DNA of 43,871 nucleotides, taken from positions 1 to 43,871 of the forward strand of contig JACQWV010000110.1 of the NCBI GenBank assembly GCA_016209085.1, in the 5' to 3' direction. The position numbers and the translations under genes are program-made. This document shows, piece after piece, positions 38,770 through 43,871 of the stretch; position 1 is the first letter of the stretch; each line of letters begins with the position of its first letter. This DNA is from Elusimicrobiota bacterium. Lineage in GTDB: Bacteria; Elusimicrobiota; Elusimicrobia; Elusimicrobiales; UBA9959. A model generated the notes under the pieces. It ran no database searches. It had not been told where the DNA came from and saw nothing but the letters and a program-made list of their open reading frames with translations.

Positions 38770-40500
38770 ATGCAAAAAATTATTTTTTTAGTTTTAGCTT
38801 TTATGCCCTCATCTTCAGCCGCGATTGTGAAAAATCCGGATACTCTTGTCTATGCCCACATGGGCGAGATAACCACGCTGGATCCGATTTATTCCTACGA
38901 CGCTATCACGCACGGAATGATTTTCAACGTTTATGAAACGCTCATAGGATTCAAAGGCGACTCTCTGACTGTTTTTGAGCCTCTCCTGGCTGAGAAAGTT
39001 CCCTCTGTTGCCAACAGGCTTATATCCAATGACGGACTTGTGTACAAATTCCCCGTAAAAAAGAACGTAAAGTTTCATAACGGCAAAATAATGTCTGCCG
39101 AAGACGTCAAATATTCTATTTTAAGATTCATGCTGATTGACCCTCCGGGCGGACCTGCTTCGCTTCTGCTTGAGCCTGTTTTCGGGATTTCCTCAACAAG
39201 GGATTCTTCGGGCAAAATAACCGTTTCAAAGGAAGAATTTGAAAACGCGGTAAAAACAGAAGGCGGAATGGTCGTGATAAAACTCAAAAAGCCGTTTGCC
39301 CCTTTCCTTTCCATAATGGCCAGATGGTCGTATATAATCAACAAGGAATGGTGCGTTTCCGGCGGGGAATGGGACGGGACTTTTGAAACGCTGGCAAAAT
39401 TCAACAACAGGCCCAAAGAAAGCTCGTTTCTTTTTAAAACCATGAACGGCACGGGACCGTTCAAATTTGAAAGATGGGATTTGAATTCCAAACAGCTCCT
39501 GCTCGGCAGGTTTGACGGCTACTGGAGAAAGCCCGCGAAACTAAAAAGAGTAATAATGAAAACAGTGCCTGAATTCGGGACGAGACGGCTGATGCTTGAA
39601 GCAGGCGACGCGGACATAATAGACGTGCCGCGTCCTTTTGAGCCCCAGGTAAAAGGCCTTAACGGCGTGCGTGTCTTTGACAACCTGCCGCGGCTTATGA
39701 CGGATCCCGTGTTTTTCTTCACTTTCAAGGTGAATCCGATAGCCAACCCCGACATGGGGTCCGGGAAGCTTGACGGCGAAGGCATCCCTCCGGATTTTTT
39801 CAGCGATATAAACGCAAGAAAAGCCTTTTGCCATGCATTTGACTATGAGGGATTTTTAAACCAGGCTCTGAAAGGAAAGGCCTTTGCGGCAAAAGGCTCA
39901 ATCCCGCCCGGCATATTCGGATACGACCCGAAAATCCCGTCATGCAAATTTGACAAACAGAAAGCGACCGAATATTTTATGAAGGCTTTTAACGGCCATG
40001 TATGGGAAAAAGGCTTTAAATTCACGCTCACATACAATACCGGCGGAGACGTGAGGCAGCTGGCCTGCGAAGTCTTAAAGCGCAATGTTGAATCCATAAA
40101 TCCGAAATTCCGGATAGAACTCCGCGGAGTTGACTGGCCGATTTACCTTGAAAAGACCCAGAACAAAAAAATGCCGCTTTTTACCAGAGGCTGGACCGGA
40201 GACTATCCTGATGCTCATAATTTTATTTTCCCGTTTTATCACTCAAACGGAAGATATCCGATAGCACAGGCATATTCCAACCCGGAAATGGATAAAATGA
40301 TTGAACTCGCGGTTACAGAAACGAATACGGCGAAAAGAAGAGAACTGTATTCAAAAATACAGAAAAAGGCTTTTGAAGAGACCGTGCAGATTTACGCAGT
40401 GCATCCGCAGGGGCTTGCGGTAATGCGGGACTGGGTAAAAGGATTTTTAGATAACCCGGTTTTCATGGGAATTTATTTTTATCCTCTGAGCAAACGATAA
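38770..40500 (+). CDS. ABC-type oligopeptide/dipeptide substrate-binding protein (SBP_bac_5)
   Basis: Periplasmic solute-binding protein of the OppA/DppA class. A signal peptide (MQKIIFLVLAFMPSSSAA) leads into TLVYAHMGEITTLDPIYSYDAITHGMIFNVYETL; the family pattern LVYKFPVKKNVKFHNGKIMSAEDVKYSILR follows, and TRGWTGDYPDAHNFIFPFYHS is conserved near the end. There is no lipobox. 576 residues, normal length. A strong GGAGGT ribosome-binding site precedes the ATG. No permease or ATPase gene of the transporter is in the window. Being next to a cell-wall peptidase, uptake of murein peptides is a reasonable guess. Confidence 0.93.
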   Translation: MQKIIFLVLAFMPSSSAAIVKNPDTLVYAHMGEITTLDPIYSYDAITHGMIFNVYETLIGFKGDSLTVFEPLLAEKVPSVANRLISNDGLVYKFPVKKNVKFHNGKIMSAEDVKYSILRFMLIDPPGGPASLLLEPVFGISSTRDSSGKITVSKEEFENAVKTEGGMVVIKLKKPFAPFLSIMARWSYIINKEWCVSGGEWDGTFETLAKFNNRPKESSFLFKTMNGTGPFKFERWDLNSKQLLLGRFDGYWRKPAKLKRVIMKTVPEFGTRRLMLEAGDADIIDVPRPFEPQVKGLNGVRVFDNLPRLMTDPVFFFTFKVNPIANPDMGSGKLDGEGIPPDFFSDINARKAFCHAFDYEGFLNQALKGKAFAAKGSIPPGIFGYDPKIPSCKFDKQKATEYFMKAFNGHVWEKGFKFTLTYNTGGDVRQLACEVLKRNVESINPKFRIELRGVDWPIYLEKTQNKKMPLFTRGWTGDYPDAHNFIFPFYHSNGRYPIAQAYSNPEMDKMIELAVTETNTAKRRELYSKIQKKAFEETVQIYAVHPQGLAVMRDWVKGFLDNPVFMGIYFYPLSKR

Positions 40501-40534
40501 CAGCAGTGAACAGTGATTAAGTAATTCAAAATCA

Positions 40535-40555
40535 AAAAGGTAACTGTTACCTTTT
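40535..40555. terminator. Hairpin between the binding protein and nth
   Basis: AAAAGGTAA (40535-40543) and TTACCTTTT (40547-40555) with a 3-nt loop form a perfect stem that can terminate in either direction. It ends 4 nt before the nth ATG, so it could also hide or define the nth start. Confidence 0.6.
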
Positions 40556-40559
40556 ATAT

Positions 40560-41189
40560 ATGATTGAAAAGGAACGAATAAAAAAAATCATAGAAATTCT
40601 CAGGAAACTTTATCCTGAAGCTGAAACTGCCTTAAAACACCAAAACCCTTTCCAACTGCTCATCGCCACAATTCTTTCAGCGCAATGCACCGACGAAAGG
40701 GTAAACATGGTAACGCCGGTCCTGTTTAAGAAATATCCGAAACCCGAAAGCCTTGCTCAAGCAGGCGCCGGAGAAATTGAAAACATAATACGCTCAACCG
40801 GGTTTTACAAAAACAAGGCGCTTTCCATAAAAGAATCTTCAAAAACAATTGTTGATAAATTCGGCGGGGAAGTTCCGAAAACCATGGAGGAACTTCTGAC
40901 TTTAAGGGGAGTGGCGAGAAAAACCGCAAACGTGGTTCTCGGTTCCGCCTTTGGCATAACGTCTGGAATAGTAGTGGACACGCATGTAAAGCGGCTTTCG
41001 TTCAGGCTGGGATTTACAAAAGAAACCAATCCTGAAAAAATAGAATCGGATTTGACGAAAATTATAGACAAGAAAGACTGGATATGGTTCAGCCACGGCC
41101 TGATATGGCACGGAAGAAAAATCTGTATGGCGAGAAAACCGTTTTGTTCAGAGTGCAAATTGAATGAAGCGTGTCCAAAACTATTTTAA
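40560..41189 (+). CDS. nth: Endonuclease III, DNA glycosylase/AP lyase
   Basis: Base-excision repair enzyme removing oxidised pyrimidines. Helix-hairpin-helix LTLRGVARKTANVVLG with catalytic Lys121 and Asp140 in VVDTHVKRLSFRLG. The iron-sulfur loop is complete: C189-x6-C196-x2-C199-x5-C205. 209 residues, full length. No ribosome-binding site is visible because a hairpin occupies the region up to 4 nt before the ATG. It overlaps the convergent phosphodiesterase gene by 9 nt. Confidence 0.97.
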   Translation: MIEKERIKKIIEILRKLYPEAETALKHQNPFQLLIATILSAQCTDERVNMVTPVLFKKYPKPESLAQAGAGEIENIIRSTGFYKNKALSIKESSKTIVDKFGGEVPKTMEELLTLRGVARKTANVVLGSAFGITSGIVVDTHVKRLSFRLGFTKETNPEKIESDLTKIIDKKDWIWFSHGLIWHGRKICMARKPFCSECKLNEACPKLF

Positions 41190-42890
41190 AAGAGATTTGA
41201 AAATTCCGTTCAGTCCTCTTGCGTCAAAAAAAGATTCCGGATTCACGGGAGCAATTCGGGGGTCATAAATAATGAAAGGATGCATCTGTTCCCCGCCTAT
41301 CCCGCCGTGTTCCGATATAAGCGTGTATTTTATGTTGTAATCTATGGTCTTTCCGTTTTCATAAGGCGCAAAAATCACTATGTCGCCTGACTCTTCAAGC
41401 TCCAAATAGTCTTTTATCTGCGCCGCAAGTATGTCTCTGCTCATCCTCGCGTCAAGATAGGGCGCAAGCGGGTCATTTCCTTCTGACGAATATCCGGCCG
41501 CGCTGATGACTGCCCTTCCGTTTTTTGAAATGAGAATTATGCCGCCTGAATCCCTCAAAGCGGCCATGCCTACGCCCTGATGGCTGACAAGTTTTTCAAT
41601 GATTCCGGGATGGTTTTTTTTTATCTCAGCCGCGCCGGCATGTCCGGAAACATTTTTGAGATAAATATTCCCCATTGAATAAACTTGGGAAAACACCAAA
41701 TCGCCGTTTTTGTACATTGAATCCGTCTGCTTTCCGAGTTCATCCAGAAAATCCTGCGGTTTTTTGCCGAACTTGCCGACAAATGTTTCTGAAGGAGTCT
41801 GGCCGTGGTCGGAAAATACAAAAACCCGGCCTCCGTATTTGCGGGCAGTCTCCATGATTTCGCCTATATTTTTGTCTATCCTGTCCAGCTCCGTAAATGC
41901 CTGGTCCGAGGAATATCCGTAATAATGGGCCTTTTCGTCATAGCCTGAAAAGTCCGCGTAAACCGACGGGGCTTCCTCTATAATGGCCTTTTTCAACCCC
42001 TCGGTCGCCACCGATGCCGCAAAATTATTCAACATTGAGATGTAAACCGGAGCGTATTTATCGGTTTCAGTTTCATAATTTTTCTCTGCAAAATCTTTTT
42101 TCATCTGCCGCCATTCTTTCCAGAAAGTGATTCCGGGAAACTTCATGCCCCTTACAAGATAGGGTATGCTCCGTCCTATTTCTCTTATCTTGCTCCAGAA
42201 ACCCCCGTATTTTTCAGAATCTTTGTCTATCCATACCCTGACATTAGCGCCTTTCTGCGCCCCCCCTGAAAGCTCGCTCAGGAATGCCCGTCCTTTATGC
42301 AGAAGTCCGGCATTAGACGGAAGTCCCTCTTCCACAATCGCTCCGGTTACTTCTTTGTTTCTGGTTTTGCTGAACCATTCATTGCCGGGCAGTTTCCTGT
42401 TGAAAAACATCTGGGACTGGATTGACATGGTCACAGTAGGCACTCCGCAGAAATAGGGAGAAGCAACGAATCCTTTGTTTTTAATCATTTCCGCGATATT
42501 TCCGGCGTAACCTTTGGATATCGCTTCCTGCAGTCTGTTATAGGAAAGCCCGTCAATCTGTATGAGAACCAGTGTCCCCCCGCCTGAAACCGCGGGAGGA
42601 GCGAAATCGCCTGAATCTGCTTTTAATTCCTGAAGAACCACAGGAGACTGTTCTCTGCCGCGAATATCCGGGAAAACCGGCAGAACACTCTCCCCCGGTT
42701 TCGGCAGGCCTGCCGCGCCGTCAAATCCTGCCTGGAGACGCAGGGCAGCGTCAACGGGATTTCTGGCAGCCTCGTATTCCAATGCTGAAACGTTTTCAGG
42801 AGCAAGGAGAGCGTTTTCACTGGCTGAAAAAACAGGGGCCGTAAGAGTCAAACAGAATGTAAACAACGCCGAAAATTTGAAGATTGTCAT
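41181..42890 (-). CDS. Secreted alkaline-phosphatase-superfamily phosphodiesterase
   Basis: Type I phosphodiesterase/nucleotide pyrophosphatase fold with a signal peptide (FSALFTFCLTLTAPVFS). Two-metal site residues are visible: LIQIDGLSY (Asp), GVPTVTMSIQ with the nucleophile Thr, DFSGYDEKAHYYG (Asp/His), FVFSDHGQT (Asp-His) and EHGGIGGEQMHPF (His). 569 residues. Substrate unknown; could be nucleotides, phospholipid head groups or glycerol phosphates in the periplasm. TATAAT lies 7 nt before the ATG. preA lies upstream on the same strand. Confidence 0.88.
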   Translation of the reverse strand: MTIFKFSALFTFCLTLTAPVFSASENALLAPENVSALEYEAARNPVDAALRLQAGFDGAAGLPKPGESVLPVFPDIRGREQSPVVLQELKADSGDFAPPAVSGGGTLVLIQIDGLSYNRLQEAISKGYAGNIAEMIKNKGFVASPYFCGVPTVTMSIQSQMFFNRKLPGNEWFSKTRNKEVTGAIVEEGLPSNAGLLHKGRAFLSELSGGAQKGANVRVWIDKDSEKYGGFWSKIREIGRSIPYLVRGMKFPGITFWKEWRQMKKDFAEKNYETETDKYAPVYISMLNNFAASVATEGLKKAIIEEAPSVYADFSGYDEKAHYYGYSSDQAFTELDRIDKNIGEIMETARKYGGRVFVFSDHGQTPSETFVGKFGKKPQDFLDELGKQTDSMYKNGDLVFSQVYSMGNIYLKNVSGHAGAAEIKKNHPGIIEKLVSHQGVGMAALRDSGGIILISKNGRAVISAAGYSSEGNDPLAPYLDARMSRDILAAQIKDYLELEESGDIVIFAPYENGKTIDYNIKYTLISEHGGIGGEQMHPFIIYDPRIAPVNPESFFDARGLNGIFKSLLK

Positions 42891-42897
42891 ATAATTT

Positions 42898-42903
42898 ATT
42901 ATA
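42898..42903 (-). promoter_or_regulatory. -10-like TATAAT box before the phosphodiesterase gene
   Basis: A perfect TATAAT on the minus strand, 7 nt before the ATG and without a ribosome-binding site between; fits the leaderless pattern seen elsewhere in the window. Confidence 0.5.
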
Positions 42904-42985
42904 AATCATGGCGGGTGGAATAAGTAGAGTCAAAAGACCTAAAAAACAGGAATATTATGGCTTATCAGAAATTAGGACCCGGTAA

Positions 42986-43871
42986 TCATCCCATGGTCAG
43001 AGTTTTACGGCGCTTCCATGTTTTGGGCATTTCTTTGAAAGTGATGAGATCGTGCACGGGACATATGAAACTGCAGACCATGCAGCTCAGGCATCTGTCT
43101 TCATTCAGGACGGGCCGGCGTTTTTTCTTGTCCCACTTAAGCGCCGAGCCTCCTGCATCCCTGCACACAATGTAACACTGGCCGCAGCCCACGCATCGGT
43201 TCATATCGTAGCGCGCTATCCCCTGGCGCCGCACGTCAAAATCAGAAGTCTCATGGATATTTGCAACTGCCCTGCCGACAAGGTCAGTCACGCTCCTGAT
43301 TTTCCTCTGCGCCATGTAGTCAGAAAGCCCTTCAATCATGTCTTCAACGATGCGGTAGCCGTAATGGATAATGCCGGTAGTGACCTGGACAGTGGTTGCG
43401 CCCAATAGAATATATTCCAGGGCATCAACCCAGGTTTCAATGCCGCCTATGCCGGAGAGCGGAAGCCCTAATTCTTTATTCTTTGCCATTTGTGCGATGA
43501 ACCTGAGTCCGATGGGTTTTATAGCGGGCCCGGAAAAGCCGCTGATGGCTCCTTTTCCGAAAACATCAGGCTTGGGAATGAAATTATCCAGATCCACCTC
43601 AGAGAGCCCGGCAACTGTGTTGATGGCAGATATTGCGTTTGCGCCGCCTTTTTTCGCTGCCATGGCTGGCTCGTTCATGTCCGCCACGTTCGGCGTGAGT
43701 TTTGCCACCAATGGGAGCCGGGTCACGTTCCTGACGGTTTCGGTGAACTTGCGCACCAGGTCATGCGTCTGCCCTACCTTGGCGCCTGAGCCCTCAACTG
43801 CCATGTGCGGACAGGAAAAGTTCATTTCTAACATATCCGCGCCTGCGTCAGTGCAGGCTTTTGCCAGTTCA
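42986..43871 (-). CDS. preA: PreA-type dihydropyrimidine dehydrogenase subunit (3' part)
   Basis: The frame is open to the window edge (ELAKACTDAGAD before the first visible Met), so the N-terminus is missing. The FMN-binding TIM barrel part shows EMNFSCPHM, AISAINTV, GFSGPAIKPIGLRFI and GIGGIETWVDALEYILLGA. The C-terminus holds two 4Fe-4S clusters: CVGCGQCYIVC and CLSCMVCSFICP. Such proteins, with PreT, reduce uracil/thymine using NAD(P)H. PreT is not in view. The C-terminal end (KTWKRRKTLTMG) is natural. Confidence 0.94.
   Translation of the reverse strand, partial: ELAKACTDAGADMLEMNFSCPHMAVEGSGAKVGQTHDLVRKFTETVRNVTRLPLVAKLTPNVADMNEPAMAAKKGGANAISAINTVAGLSEVDLDNFIPKPDVFGKGAISGFSGPAIKPIGLRFIAQMAKNKELGLPLSGIGGIETWVDALEYILLGATTVQVTTGIIHYGYRIVEDMIEGLSDYMAQRKIRSVTDLVGRAVANIHETSDFDVRRQGIARYDMNRCVGCGQCYIVCRDAGGSALKWDKKKRRPVLNEDRCLSCMVCSFICPVHDLITFKEMPKTWKRRKTLTMG

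Overview
The window looks like a chromosomal contig from an uncultured diderm (Gram-negative-type) bacterium. The mix of a PorV-like outer-membrane barrel, a secreted protein with a FlgD/T9SS-like C-terminal domain, a very large tail-fibre/YadA-like adhesin and bacterial squalene-synthase and AnmK genes suggests an Elusimicrobiota/Omnitrophota-like lineage. That placement is an inference from gene style, not from a marker-gene tree. Coding is dense. Many start codons lie 5-11 nt behind a TANAAT-type box with no Shine-Dalgarno, which suggests frequent leaderless mRNAs.

Layout. 1-43: start of a probable IS transposase (minus). 0.2-2.3 kb: rplU-rpmA-obg. 2.3-5.8 kb: a tight minus-strand operon (PEBP lipoprotein, cysE, anmK, squalene synthase). 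5.9-6.8 kb: argF. 6.9-11.3 kb: secreted proteins of unknown function (two are tandem paralogs and one is frameshifted), a DUF1284 protein and a small metallopeptidase. 11.4-14.5 kb: GNAT acetyltransferase, cstA, secreted HExxH protein. 14.5-17.9 kb: an AT-rich restriction-modification island (TdeIII-like nuclease, SPPY methyltransferase, broken helicase, broken XRE regulator) bounded by perfect 18-bp direct repeats, one touching tRNA-Pro. Then tRNA-Gln and an ICMT-like methyltransferase.

18.8-38.8 kb is the most unusual part. It holds three response regulators, a secreted protein with a sorting-type C-terminus, a MITE with 31-bp inverted repeats, a 1603-residue adhesin-like protein, a degenerate signal peptidase, an AAA/DUF4143 ATPase, a PorV-like barrel with TPR tail, a histidine kinase, then MotA, a natural FliF-FliG fusion, a coiled-coil protein, MotB and a C39/NlpC-P60 double cell-wall hydrolase. 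No flagellar export, rod, hook, filament or FliM/FliN gene is visible. I infer a stripped-down, non-flagellar rotary machine with its own two-component control, possibly working with outer-membrane/surface proteins in gliding, adhesion or secretion.

38.8-43.9 kb holds an oligopeptide-type binding protein, endonuclease III, a secreted phosphodiesterase/phosphatase and the 3' part of preA. A second theme is a set of palindromic elements sitting in frame inside protein genes (obg, squalene synthase, anmK, a secreted protein, the metallopeptidase and three times in the C39/NlpC gene), resembling in behaviour the Rickettsia palindromic elements. Duplicated gene starts at 18.8 and 29.3 kb show that the motor region has been rearranged.
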